A DNA stretch of 34,452 nucleotides, taken from NCBI GenBank assembly GCA_019308995.1, contig JAFDHD010000021.1, positions 1-34,452 on the forward strand, read 5' to 3'. Source of the stretch: Deltaproteobacteria bacterium (GTDB taxonomy: Bacteria; Desulfobacterota; Desulfarculia; Adiutricales; JAFDHD01). The notes beneath the pieces are model-generated. The model did not search any database, was not told the DNA's origin, and saw only the letters and a program-made list of their open reading frames with translations. Positions within the stretch are counted from its first letter, which is position 1. Every line of letters begins with the position of its first letter. Below, piece by piece: positions 24,701-32,299 of this stretch. A program made the translations under genes and the position numbers.

Positions 24701-25829
24701 CCCCGACCCATAAATGTTCCTTTTTACGGTCGAACCACCATTGAGCCCAGTCCGTCTCCATGATCGCCTGGAAAAGGTCCTGGCCGACTTCTGTTTTGAC
24801 GCGTTTTTGAGCAAAGGTAAGCCATTCAGCAGCGTAACGGTTGCCCAGGTCCTGTTTTTCTTTCAGTTCAACGGCCAGGTCCAGCTGGTCAGCGTCGTTA
24901 GCCAATAGAGACTCAAGGGTTTCCCTGGCTCTGAATTCTTCGAGCAAGGCCTCGATCTCCGGCCCGCAAGGCACGTTGGTCGCGGAATCAGCTCCGGCCC
25001 GAACCTCGTCCACCTTCACATACTGCTTGTTGACGTAATTATGGTCACCAGTGCGGGCCTCAGGAAAATCATGAAATAAACAGAGATTAACCACCTTGAC
25101 CCGGTCCGCTCCTGGAGTCAGCCCGGCCAGGATGAAGCCCAAAATGGTGGTGCGGAAAGAATGTTCCGCCACACTCTCCGAACCATCTCCCAAGAATTGA
25201 TATCCTGAGCGCGGCGTTTTCTTGAGCATCCCGGCCTCGAAAAGAAAGTTGGCCACCTGTTTGAAGGTCACGTTGGAATTTCCTTTAAAAAGGCAGTCGA
25301 GGCAGATTTTCCTGCCTCCCACCCGAACCATCCGGGGCTCCATGGTGGGTTCGCCGCAGCTTTCACAAGGCAGACTGGCAAATATCCGGGCCGTGGGCGG
25401 CAGCTCTATCTTCACCTCCTCGACCTTAAAAAGCTCCTCGTCCGGCGTGTCCAGAAGCAGCCGGATGTATGTGGCGCGGTCTGTGGGGCCGTCGTTCTTT
25501 TGAGACTTGAGACTATCCCTGCGAAAGGAGAGGCGCACGCCCTGCCCCTCGGGTCTGTAAGCCAGTGTAAACACCTGCTTGCCCCAGTCCCGAAAGATAA
25601 GGTTGCCTTTGCCAAACGTACAGCCGGTCACGAACTGGATTCCATCCACCGCGCTGGAGTCGTTTTCGACAACGGCCACGAGTTCCTCGTCTTCCGCCCG
25701 TTCCCCGCCGAGCCGATTCAGGCCAAGCAAAGCGGCCCGGTACCCGATAAGCAGGCCGGGGCAGAGGTGTCCGTGAAAGCCGACAGCCTCCCGGAGAAGC
25801 TCATGTGAGTCGCCAAGGCTGGGGTCCAT
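24693..25829 (-). CDS. FmdE-HD domain fusion protein
   Basis: A 378-residue protein with three parts. Residues about 8-150 are an FmdE (FwdE) domain, marked by FHGHLCPGLLIGYRA and VTGCTFGKGNL; FmdE is known as a subunit/partner of formylmethanofuran dehydrogenase but stands alone in many anaerobic bacteria. Residues 155-179 hold two CxxC pairs (CESC, CLDC), a zinc-finger-like knuckle also typical for FmdE C-termini. Residues about 190-378 are an HD phosphohydrolase of the 5'-nucleotidase/YfbR-HDDC2 type: AEHSFRT (His223), FHDFPEARTGD (His253-Asp254) and NDADQLD (Asp312). The start was set at the second of two ATGs, because AGGAGG is 5 bases before it; the TTG upstream is not used. The fusion is unbroken and single-frame. 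Confidence 0.8.
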   Translation of the reverse strand: MDPSLGDSHELLREAVGFHGHLCPGLLIGYRAALLGLNRLGGERAEDEELVAVVENDSSAVDGIQFVTGCTFGKGNLIFRDWGKQVFTLAYRPEGQGVRLSFRRDSLKSQKNDGPTDRATYIRLLLDTPDEELFKVEEVKIELPPTARIFASLPCESCGEPTMEPRMVRVGGRKICLDCLFKGNSNVTFKQVANFLFEAGMLKKTPRSGYQFLGDGSESVAEHSFRTTILGFILAGLTPGADRVKVVNLCLFHDFPEARTGDHNYVNKQYVKVDEVRAGADSATNVPCGPEIEALLEEFRARETLESLLANDADQLDLAVELKEKQDLGNRYAAEWLTFAQKRVKTEVGQDLFQAIMETDWAQWWFDRKKEHLWVGDD

Positions 25830-25909
25830 CATCTCCTCCTTTATTCTCAAATAACACCATAAGTTGAGACCTCAAAAAAACATCCAGAGTTAAAAATTTA
25901 ATTCATTCT

Positions 25910-25938
25910 ATATTAGTACATTCACCAGGAGGTTCCAA
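25910..25938 (-). promoter_or_regulatory. Candidate promoter of the fmdE-HD/tonB/ddl unit
   Basis: On the minus strand TTGGAA (25933-25938) and TAATAT (25910-25915) are spaced by 17 bases, about 80 bases upstream of the start at 25829. Fair consensus match only. Confidence 0.4.
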
Positions 25939-26019
25939 GGATAAAACTGAAGAAAAATATGGGGTTTTAAAACGCAGGGGAAGCCGGTTTCCTCTAACCA
26001 GGGAGAAAAGAGGGCCAGG

Positions 26020-27447
26020 TTAAAGGCAGCGGTTTTTTCTTTCCCTGTATTTCACCAGCCCGTACATGCCTCTGACACAGTCGGCGGGATTGATAAAGTA
26101 GGGAATGTGATGCCTCTTGGCGATTTCGTAAACAGGCTCAGCCGTCCACATTTCAATATTGGATAAAAAAACCGGCTTACCGAACCTTTCAGGGATTAAG
26201 GAGAGCTGCTCGGCGAATTCCAGGCTTTGCACCATGCGCGCTGTTTTGGTTTCCCGGTCGAACTGGCTGGTCAGCGGCATGATAATCAGTCCGTCAATGT
26301 AATCCTGCTTGGCGACGATCTCGATGATCTTAATATAGGCCTCCATGTCTTTCATGGCAATGCAGTCAATGGGATTCAGCGGTGGGGGGCCGTAAGGCAG
26401 CATATGCTCACGCATTTCAGCCTGAGCCTCCGCGCTCATCTCAGGCAGTTCCAGACCCAGCCGGGTGCAGTCCTGGGCCAGGATGACATTGAATCCGCCG
26501 CCGTCCGAAAGAACAGCCACCCGGTTCCCCCGAGGCAGCGGCTGATAACACAGCGCCTCAGACATGTTGAACATCTCCAGGGGATCATGCCGCCGCATAA
26601 CCCCGGCCTGCTGGCAGGCGCCTTCAAAGATCTCATCATTGGCCGCCATGGCCGCGGTGTGGGAACGCGCTGCTCGCGCCGAGGCCTCGCTCGCACCGGC
26701 CTTGTAAAGCAAGAGAGGTTTTTTTGCGGAAACGGATCGCGCCACCTCCAGAAAACGGCGGCCATCGCCTGTATCTTCCATATAGCCTGTGATGACGCGC
26801 GTTGAAGGGTCATGACCCAGGTATTGGAGCAGGTCCGTGAAATCAACGCAGGCCTGGTTCCCGCAACTGATGAACTTGCTCATCCCGAATCCATGCCTTG
26901 CCGCGGCGCGATGGAAGTACGAGCCAAGGGTACCGCTCTGGGAAATGAACGAAACCGGCCCTTGAGGCATTGCGACTTGGGGCTGGAAGATGGTATTGAC
27001 GTTCCCCTCGGAACTATAGATACCCATGCAGTTCGGCCCGATGAAATAAAAACCGGCCTCCTTGGCCTCCCTGGCCAGCCTGTCTTGAAGTTCGGCTCCG
27101 GCAGAGCCAATCTCAGCGAAGCCCGCTGTAATCACAATGCCTCCCTTGACCTTTTTAGCAATACATTCCTGGATGACTTTCGCGACCAGCGAGGCGTTCA
27201 CCACCACGACTGCCAGATCAATCTCTTCCGGTATTTCTGAGATCGCCGGGTAACAGCGGAACCCCTGAACCTCTTTTTCGTTCGGGTTGACAGGATAAAT
27301 CTCGTGGCGGTACCCCCCGCCGACCAGCCTCTGCAAGGTCCGATATCCCCAAACTTCAGGGTTGTTGCTGGCCCCCACAACGGCCACCGAACGCGGCTTG
27401 AAAATGGCATCCAGGGAAGCCTTCATCTGAGCATTCATCTCTGACAT
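26020..27447 (-). CDS. ADP-forming acyl-CoA synthetase, alpha-type subunit (CoA-binding domains only)
   Basis: A 475-residue protein like the alpha part of acetate/acyl-CoA ligase (ADP-forming), which makes ATP from acyl-CoA, or works in the reverse sense. Domain 1 is a CoA-binding Rossmann fold (residues 12-140: FKPRSVAVVGASNNP, YPVNPNEKEVQG, FIGPNCMGI). Domain 2 is the succinyl-CoA-synthetase-like domain with SFISQSGTLGSYF, and the RSHTAAMA motif at residues 261-268 keeps the phosphohistidine candidate His263. Domain 3 begins with LSDGGGFNVILAQDC. The ATP-grasp beta subunit is missing from both the protein and this window, so it needs a partner elsewhere or acts otherwise. ATG at 27447 follows GGAGG at about 7 bases. 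It is divergent from the flavoprotein gene at 27976. Confidence 0.85.
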   Translation of the reverse strand: MSEMNAQMKASLDAIFKPRSVAVVGASNNPEVWGYRTLQRLVGGGYRHEIYPVNPNEKEVQGFRCYPAISEIPEEIDLAVVVVNASLVAKVIQECIAKKVKGGIVITAGFAEIGSAGAELQDRLAREAKEAGFYFIGPNCMGIYSSEGNVNTIFQPQVAMPQGPVSFISQSGTLGSYFHRAAARHGFGMSKFISCGNQACVDFTDLLQYLGHDPSTRVITGYMEDTGDGRRFLEVARSVSAKKPLLLYKAGASEASARAARSHTAAMAANDEIFEGACQQAGVMRRHDPLEMFNMSEALCYQPLPRGNRVAVLSDGGGFNVILAQDCTRLGLELPEMSAEAQAEMREHMLPYGPPPLNPIDCIAMKDMEAYIKIIEIVAKQDYIDGLIIMPLTSQFDRETKTARMVQSLEFAEQLSLIPERFGKPVFLSNIEMWTAEPVYEIAKRHHIPYFINPADCVRGMYGLVKYRERKNRCL

Positions 27448-27511
27448 CCTCTAACCTCCATGATATTTTATGGTTTTTAAGGAGCGCCGGGAGGTTATGA
27501 ACATAAAAAAG

Positions 27512-27537
27512 GCTTAAAATTAATACTAATTTTAAGC
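27512..27537. promoter_or_regulatory. Perfect palindrome, possible operator
   Basis: GCTTAAAATTA (27512-27522), a 4-base centre and TAATTTTAAGC (27527-27537) form an exact 11-bp inverted repeat about 65 bases upstream of the start at 27447. An AT-rich dyad of this length suits a dimeric repressor such as a TetR, MarR or GntR family protein; it lacks a T run that would make it a terminator in the + direction. Confidence 0.45.
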
Positions 27538-27809
27538 TAAAGGAGTCCCGATCCTCAACTCCTGGATGCTTACATACCACAATTGCGGTGCGATTACAAA
27601 TGATGGGGAGGAAGAAAGATAAATTGAGGCCGGGCCGGACCTTCTGAATGTAAAGGTGTTAAAAAACTTCACCTGGAATGTGCTTCTTAGCGCGCTGTCA
27701 ATTGAAGGAAGGGCCGTTCTAAGTTAAGATTTGAAGGAGGTTTTTTAGGGAAATAATAATTCATTACCCAAAACTTACGATAAAAAGGCCTGGCTTTAAT
27801 AAACATAAT

Positions 27810-27838
27810 TTGACATTGTCTATTACATTTGTTAACTT
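27810..27838 (+). promoter_or_regulatory. Candidate promoter of the flavoprotein gene
   Basis: TTGACA at 27810-27815 is followed after 17 bases by TAACTT (27833-27838), a poor -10. It lies about 140 bases upstream of the ATG at 27976. Confidence 0.35.
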
Positions 27839-27975
27839 TATTTTTAAATAAATTGGTGTAGTTATGATTATAGATCGCTTATGATTCATGTTAAATTTTA
27901 CAGAGACCCTTAAGACACAAATCAGGTCGCAGACAGTTTAACTAGATGTTTATTTTCATAAATAAGGAGTGAGAG

Positions 27976-29910
27976 ATGAGCGGATTAGAACACCTGCTTT
28001 CCCCGTTGAGGATCAAAGGCATGGAACTTCCCAATCGAGCCGTGATGCCGCCTATGGGCACCAATCTGAGCAATAATGACGGCACGGTCAGTGAAGCGCT
28101 CCTGGCATACATGAAGCGTCAATCAAGAAGTGGCGTCGGACTTATTATCGTGGAGGTCGCGGCCGTTCATCCCTCTGGCGCTTCGATCGCCAGTGAGCTC
28201 GGAGTCTATGACGATCGCTTTGTTGATGGGTTAAAAAAACTGGCGGCAGTGATCCACGAGGGAGGTGGTAAAGCTGCCATGCAGCTTCACCATGCCGGGC
28301 GTGAAAGCTTCTTTCTTTTACAAAGAGGAGAAGCCATCGCGCCGTCGGCTGTACCGAGCGTGGTATTTCGCCAGCCGGCGCGGGAAATGACCATTGAGGA
28401 CATCAAAAAAATCATCGCCTCTTTTGGCCGGGCTGCGGTTCGCGCGCAAGAGGCTGGATTTGACGCGGTCGAGGTTCATGGCGCCCATGGCTATCTTTTG
28501 GCCCAATTTTTATCCGCGCTGTCTAACCAGCGTGATGACGAGTACGGCGGCAGCCTGGATAATCGGGCCAGATTCATCATTGAAATATTGGAAGAGGTTC
28601 GTAAAAACGTGGGGGATGATTTTCCTGTTTCTTTACGCCTCTCTGCCGAGGAGTTTATAAAAAACGGTTACGTTGTCGAAGACCTCCAGCCGATATTGCC
28701 CGACTTTATCAAAGCCGGGGCCGATATTATTCATGCTTCTCTCGGGACACACGGGAGCCCTGCCGGGATAACCAGCGCCCCGCCGGAGTATGAGCCAGGG
28801 TTCAACGCCTGGCGCGCCAAAAAGGTTAAGGAAGTGGTGGATGTGCCGGTAATCGCTGTGGGGCGGTTCACAGATCCTGTCCGGGCCGATGAGGTCATTG
28901 CCAATGGGAAGGCCGACCTGGTCGCCTTTGGCCGGCAGCAGTTAGCTGATCCGGATTATCTGACCAAGGCCAGGGAGGGCCGCCCGGAGGACATTCGCCA
29001 GTGCATCGCCTGTAACCAGGGCTGTATCGAGCGCCTGATGGAGGGAGAAGGCTCGATCCGGTGCGCCATTAATCCGGAAACCGGGCAGGAACTCATCTAT
29101 CCTCAAGGACCGGCCAGGACCAGCAGGCAGGTATGGATCATTGGCGCAGGACCGGCCGGTTTGACCGCCGCTTACGAGGCGGCCAGGCTGGGTCATAAGG
29201 CTACCCTTTTTGAAAAGGAAGAAAAGGCAGGAGGCCAGCTGCGTTTTGCGGGTATACCCCCGCATAAAAGCGTTTACACGGACTGGATCGCCTGGCTCAT
29301 CTCACAGGTCGAAAAGGCAGGCGTGGAGATTAAGACCGGAACACAGGTCACGGCCGAGATGATACAAGAAGAAAACCCGGAGGCGGTTATCCTGGCTTCC
29401 GGCGGACAGAAGATCGTGCCGCCCATTAAAGGGATTGACCTCCCCATGGTTCATGATGTCTGGCAGATACTGAGCGGCGAGGTTTCACCCCGGGAAAACG
29501 TGGTCGTGATTGGATGCGGGTGGCTGGGCATGGAAACGGCGGACTTCATGATCGAAAAAGGAAGCCAGATTACCCTGGTTGAAATTCTCAAACGGTCGCC
29601 GGTCCGGACACGCCTTTCTCATGGCTACATGCTGCATAAACGCCTTCGGGATGCACAGGCAAAAATGCTTTTTAACACCACCGTGGAAAGCATTCAGCAA
29701 GACTCCGTGACAGTCGTGCATGAAGGTCAGGAAGAAACCCTTTCACCGGTGGATCAAGTGGTTGTGTCGGTCGGTCTCAGGCCCCAGGACGAACTCAAAA
29801 AAACCCTGGCAGAGAAAGGCATTCGTCACCGGGTGGTTGGGGATGCCGTTCAGGTTCGCCGTATTATTGAAGCGACCGAGGAAGGGGCACGGGCGGCCTG
29901 GGACCTTTGA
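27976..29910 (+). CDS. Old Yellow Enzyme-type flavin oxidoreductase, 2,4-dienoyl-CoA reductase/enoate reductase family
   Basis: A 644-residue enzyme with the FadH/BaiCD/enoate reductase layout. Residues about 1-335 form the FMN-binding TIM barrel, with RAVMPPMGTN, MQLHHAGRE and the catalytic-region EVHGAHGYLLAQF. Next come four cysteines at 343, 346, 350 and 363 (CIACNQGC, IRC), the C-x2-C-x3-C-x12-C ligand set for a 4Fe-4S cluster. The C-terminal half has an FAD-binding Rossmann motif (WIIGAGPAGLTAAYE) and a second NAD(P)H motif (VVVIGCGWLGMETAD). Such enzymes reduce enoates, dienoyl-CoAs or bile-acid/aromatic intermediates. ATG at 27976 follows AAGGAG by 8 bases. Full length is usual for the family. 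Substrate unknown; the acyl-CoA neighbours favour an unsaturated acyl-CoA or enoate. Confidence 0.9.
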   Translation: MSGLEHLLSPLRIKGMELPNRAVMPPMGTNLSNNDGTVSEALLAYMKRQSRSGVGLIIVEVAAVHPSGASIASELGVYDDRFVDGLKKLAAVIHEGGGKAAMQLHHAGRESFFLLQRGEAIAPSAVPSVVFRQPAREMTIEDIKKIIASFGRAAVRAQEAGFDAVEVHGAHGYLLAQFLSALSNQRDDEYGGSLDNRARFIIEILEEVRKNVGDDFPVSLRLSAEEFIKNGYVVEDLQPILPDFIKAGADIIHASLGTHGSPAGITSAPPEYEPGFNAWRAKKVKEVVDVPVIAVGRFTDPVRADEVIANGKADLVAFGRQQLADPDYLTKAREGRPEDIRQCIACNQGCIERLMEGEGSIRCAINPETGQELIYPQGPARTSRQVWIIGAGPAGLTAAYEAARLGHKATLFEKEEKAGGQLRFAGIPPHKSVYTDWIAWLISQVEKAGVEIKTGTQVTAEMIQEENPEAVILASGGQKIVPPIKGIDLPMVHDVWQILSGEVSPRENVVVIGCGWLGMETADFMIEKGSQITLVEILKRSPVRTRLSHGYMLHKRLRDAQAKMLFNTTVESIQQDSVTVVHEGQEETLSPVDQVVVSVGLRPQDELKKTLAEKGIRHRVVGDAVQVRRIIEATEEGARAAWDL

Positions 29911-29953
29911 ATTACCACCCTCAACCTTGAAAGGACGGCTTGAGGGAAACGTA

Positions 29954-30970
29954 TTGCCTGAAACTTCAAGACCTGTCCTGGGCCTGACTCTAGGCGACGT
30001 GGCCGGTGTGGGTCCGGAGGTGGTGGTTCGGGCCCTGGCTGACGAGAGCGTATTTCAGGTCTGCCAGCCGCTGGTTCTGGGTGACCTCGGCGCCCTTGAG
30101 CGGGCTGTTCAGCTTCTCGACCTGGACCTGGCCATCAATGTCCTGGAGCCAAATCAGGAACCCGCCGCTCGCCATGGAACCATTGACCTCCTTCCTCTTT
30201 CCAGGCTGGACCCCCGAGACCTTGTCCCGGGCCACCCTAGCCTTGAAGGCGGCCGCGCCGCGGCTCGATACATTGAAACCGGAGCCAAACTCGCGCTGGC
30301 CGGACAGACCCAGGGGCTTGTCACGGCTCCGATCAGTAAAGTATCCTTAAACAGAGCCGGTTACCATTACCAGGGTCACACCGAGATGCTGGCCGACCTG
30401 GCCGGAGGCATGCCGGTAGTGATGATGCTGGTCGGATCGAGCCTTCGGGTGGCGCTGGCGACAACTCACATTGCGCTTAAGGATGTGCCAGGGCTCCTGA
30501 GTGCTGAACGCATTGTTACCACGGCCCGGATAACCGATGAAGCTCTGCGGCAGTACTTTAAGCTGGCTCACCCGCGCCTGGCCGCTTCGGCGCTGAACCC
30601 TCACGCCTCGGAAGGCGGCTTGTTCGGCCGGGAGGAAGAAGAGATTATCGAACCGGCCGTGGCCCAGGCCAGGAAGCAGGGGCTGGACTTCAGCGGCCCT
30701 TTTCCGGCGGATACCGTCTTCTACCGGGCCGTGCAGGGTGAATTTCACGCCGTGATCTGCATGTATCACGACCAGGCCCTGATCCCTTTCAAACTTCTAC
30801 ATTTCAAAGACGGCGTCAACGTCACCCTGGGGCTGCCTTTCATTCGCACCTCTGTGGATCACGGTACAGCATATGATATCGCCGGTCAGGCCCGGGCCGA
30901 TCCCGCCAGCATGCTGGCGGCCTTGCGCCTGGCCGCCCGGATGGCCGCCGGACAGAAACCGCGTCCTTGA
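29954..30970 (+). CDS. pdxA: 4-hydroxythreonine-4-phosphate dehydrogenase family protein (PdxA)
   Basis: A 338-residue member of the PdxA family, which oxidises 4-phosphohydroxy-L-threonine in pyridoxal phosphate synthesis. Motifs are LTLGDVAGVGPEV (consensus GDPAGIGPE, with Val for Pro), TAPISKVSLNRAG, the metal-binding YQGHTEMLA, LNPHASEGGLFG, CMYHDQALIPFK and a C-terminal RTSVDHGTAYDIAG. The start is TTG at 29954 with GAGG at 29942-29945, 8 bases upstream; longer frames run into the preceding gene. It follows the flavoprotein gene by 43 bases and is probably co-transcribed. PdxA paralogues also act in erythronate and aromatic metabolism, so a role beyond vitamin B6 cannot be excluded. Confidence 0.88.
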   Translation: MPETSRPVLGLTLGDVAGVGPEVVVRALADESVFQVCQPLVLGDLGALERAVQLLDLDLAINVLEPNQEPAARHGTIDLLPLSRLDPRDLVPGHPSLEGGRAAARYIETGAKLALAGQTQGLVTAPISKVSLNRAGYHYQGHTEMLADLAGGMPVVMMLVGSSLRVALATTHIALKDVPGLLSAERIVTTARITDEALRQYFKLAHPRLAASALNPHASEGGLFGREEEEIIEPAVAQARKQGLDFSGPFPADTVFYRAVQGEFHAVICMYHDQALIPFKLLHFKDGVNVTLGLPFIRTSVDHGTAYDIAGQARADPASMLAALRLAARMAAGQKPRP

Positions 30971-31010
30971 ACATGATCACCCTTTAAAATCGTAAAAGAC
31001 AATTCAGGGG

Positions 31011-31040
31011 TTTACAAAGCTGTCATGTTCAGCTTAATAT
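31011..31040 (+). promoter_or_regulatory. Candidate promoter upstream of the enoyl-CoA hydratase gene
   Basis: TTTACA at 31011-31016 and TAATAT at 31035-31040 with an 18-base spacer. It lies 25 bases before the small frame at 31065 and about 190 before the enoyl-CoA hydratase start. Confidence 0.4.
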
Positions 31041-31064
31041 GCTAGATCAGATAAAGGATTTTTT

Positions 31065-31211
31065 ATGGGAATTAGAAAAAGTTTGCCTGAAGGGTTGAAA
31101 GAGACCGATACTCAGGGATCAGGTGATTCCGAGTCCGATCCGTGTCGGGAACCAGTGAGGCAGGATGGGGTGACGGCCCTTTTATTCGGGCAAAACAGGC
31201 CACAACCATAG
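31065..31211 (+). CDS. Possible small protein (48 residues)
   Basis: An ATG at 31065 opens a 48-codon frame, ending TAG at 31209-31211. An AAAGGA site lies 7-8 bases before the ATG, and a candidate promoter stands 25 bases further up. The product starts MGIRKSLPEGLKETD, is polar, acidic in its first half, and has no membrane span or known domain. It ends 21 bases before the enoyl-CoA hydratase start, so it could be a small leader gene in that unit. Coding evidence is weak: there is no homology that I recognise. A random frame in the leader is an equal explanation. Confidence 0.25.
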   Translation: MGIRKSLPEGLKETDTQGSGDSESDPCREPVRQDGVTALLFGQNRPQP

Positions 31212-31232
31212 AAACGATTAAGGAGGTAGATT

Positions 31233-32027
31233 ATGGCTTTCGAACAAATCCTTGTGGAAAAGAAAAGGGAACACGTGACCACCGTGACGCTCAATCGTCC
31301 CAACGTCATGAATGCCATTAGCCCGGAGACCAGTAAGGAACTGGATACGGCCTTTAACGAGTTTGCTGATGATCCTGACGCCTGGATCTGTATTGTAACA
31401 GGAGCTGGAGATCGAGCCTTTTCCGCAGGCAATGACCTCAAGTATCAGGCTACACATTCGCCGGAAGAAATGAGAAAGGCCATGGAAGGGATAAAAGGCG
31501 GCTTCGGCGGTGTCACCTCTCGATGGGACTGCTTCAAACCCTTTATCGCCGCGGTCAACGGCCTGGCGCTGGGCGGTGGTTTTGAGGTGGCCCTGGCCTG
31601 CGACATCATCATTGCTGCCGACAACGCCACCTTTGGTTTTCCCGAACACCGGGTCGGGTTGATGCCTGGCGCCGGCGGTGTGCATCGTCTGCCGCGGCAG
31701 ATGCCTTATCACATTGCCATGGGTCTGATCATGACATCCAGACGCATTACGGCCGAAGAAGCCATGAAGTGGGGTGTTATTAATGAGGTGGTCCCCCAGG
31801 CGGAACTTATGTCCACCGTGGATAAGTGGATAGATGAAATTATGCTCGGCGCACCGCTCTCGCTTCGCGCCAGCAAAGAGTCCACCCTCAAGGGCTTGCA
31901 TATGCCGCTAGAGGAGGCTATGTCCATGAATTATCCAGGGCTGCAGAGGATGTACGGGTCCGAAGACGTAAAGGAAGGTCCGATCGCATTTGTTCAGAAA
32001 CGCCCGCCTCAATGGAAGGGGCGCTAA
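31233..32027 (+). CDS. Enoyl-CoA hydratase/isomerase (crotonase) family protein
   Basis: A 264-residue crotonase-fold enzyme that would add water to a trans-2-enoyl-CoA or carry out a related acyl-CoA reaction. The oxyanion-hole segment AFSAGNDL and LALGGGFEVAL are present, and both catalytic glutamates of hydratases are kept: Glu118 (GGGFE) and Glu138 (FGFPEHR), with PGAGGVHRL following. The region RITAEEAMKWGVINEVVPQAEL resembles the carnitinyl-CoA dehydratase (CaiD) branch. Length is normal for the family. ATG at 31233 has AAGGAGG about 6 bases upstream. A strong terminator ends the unit directly after the stop. Specific substrate not assigned. Confidence 0.9.
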   Translation: MAFEQILVEKKREHVTTVTLNRPNVMNAISPETSKELDTAFNEFADDPDAWICIVTGAGDRAFSAGNDLKYQATHSPEEMRKAMEGIKGGFGGVTSRWDCFKPFIAAVNGLALGGGFEVALACDIIIAADNATFGFPEHRVGLMPGAGGVHRLPRQMPYHIAMGLIMTSRRITAEEAMKWGVINEVVPQAELMSTVDKWIDEIMLGAPLSLRASKESTLKGLHMPLEEAMSMNYPGLQRMYGSEDVKEGPIAFVQKRPPQWKGR

Positions 32028-32035
32028 AACCGGTA

Positions 32036-32070
32036 ACGGGGGGTTTCGGCCCCCCCCCTTTATTTTATCT
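32036..32070 (+). terminator. Rho-independent terminator after the enoyl-CoA hydratase gene
   Basis: G6 (32038-32043), a short loop and C-run (32050-32058) form a very GC-rich stem, followed by TTTATTTTATC. It starts about 10 bases past the stop codon at 32027. Confidence 0.8.
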
Positions 32071-32163
32071 TTAAGGATTAATTTCTGAACTGAAGCCGTC
32101 TTATCACTGGCTTCTCTTCGCGACCTTCCCTACAAAACAGGAGATAGAGCACTCGCTTTGTTC

Positions 32164-32192
32164 TTGACCCGCCTCCTGATCCCACCTATACT
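32164..32192 (+). promoter_or_regulatory. Sigma-70-type promoter of the MATE transporter gene
   Basis: TTGACC at 32164-32169, 17-base spacer and TATACT at 32187-32192, a good match. Starts about 108 bases ahead of the ATG at 32300, with the terminator of the previous gene upstream. Confidence 0.6.
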
Positions 32193-32299
32193 TCGGCACT
32201 CACAAATTCGCCTCGTAATTTCCTGAGCGAACTATTTTTTTTAAATTTAGAAGTAAAGGCCGCATCTCATCCAAAGGGCGATAACGGTCTAGCCGGATT

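Larger units (their letters stand above)
27448..27975. other. 528-bp divergent regulatory region
   Basis: AT-rich region between the divergent acyl-CoA synthetase and flavoprotein genes, with no gene. It contains the palindrome at 27512-27537, a candidate promoter at 27810-27838 and a pair of direct repeats TTATGATT (27862-27869 and 27879-27886) 17 bases apart. These are positioned to control the two genes, though no regulator is encoded beside them. Confidence 0.6.

Noticed and set aside
29720-29953. N-terminal extension of PdxA starting inside the flavoprotein gene
   Set aside because: The extra 78 residues overlap a coding region in another frame; TTG at 29954 with its GAGG site gives the usual family length.
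31233-32027. Suspected loss of a catalytic Glu in the enoyl-CoA hydratase
   Set aside because: On alignment by motif, both glutamates are present (Glu118 in GGGFE and Glu138 in FPE, 20 residues apart as in crotonase).
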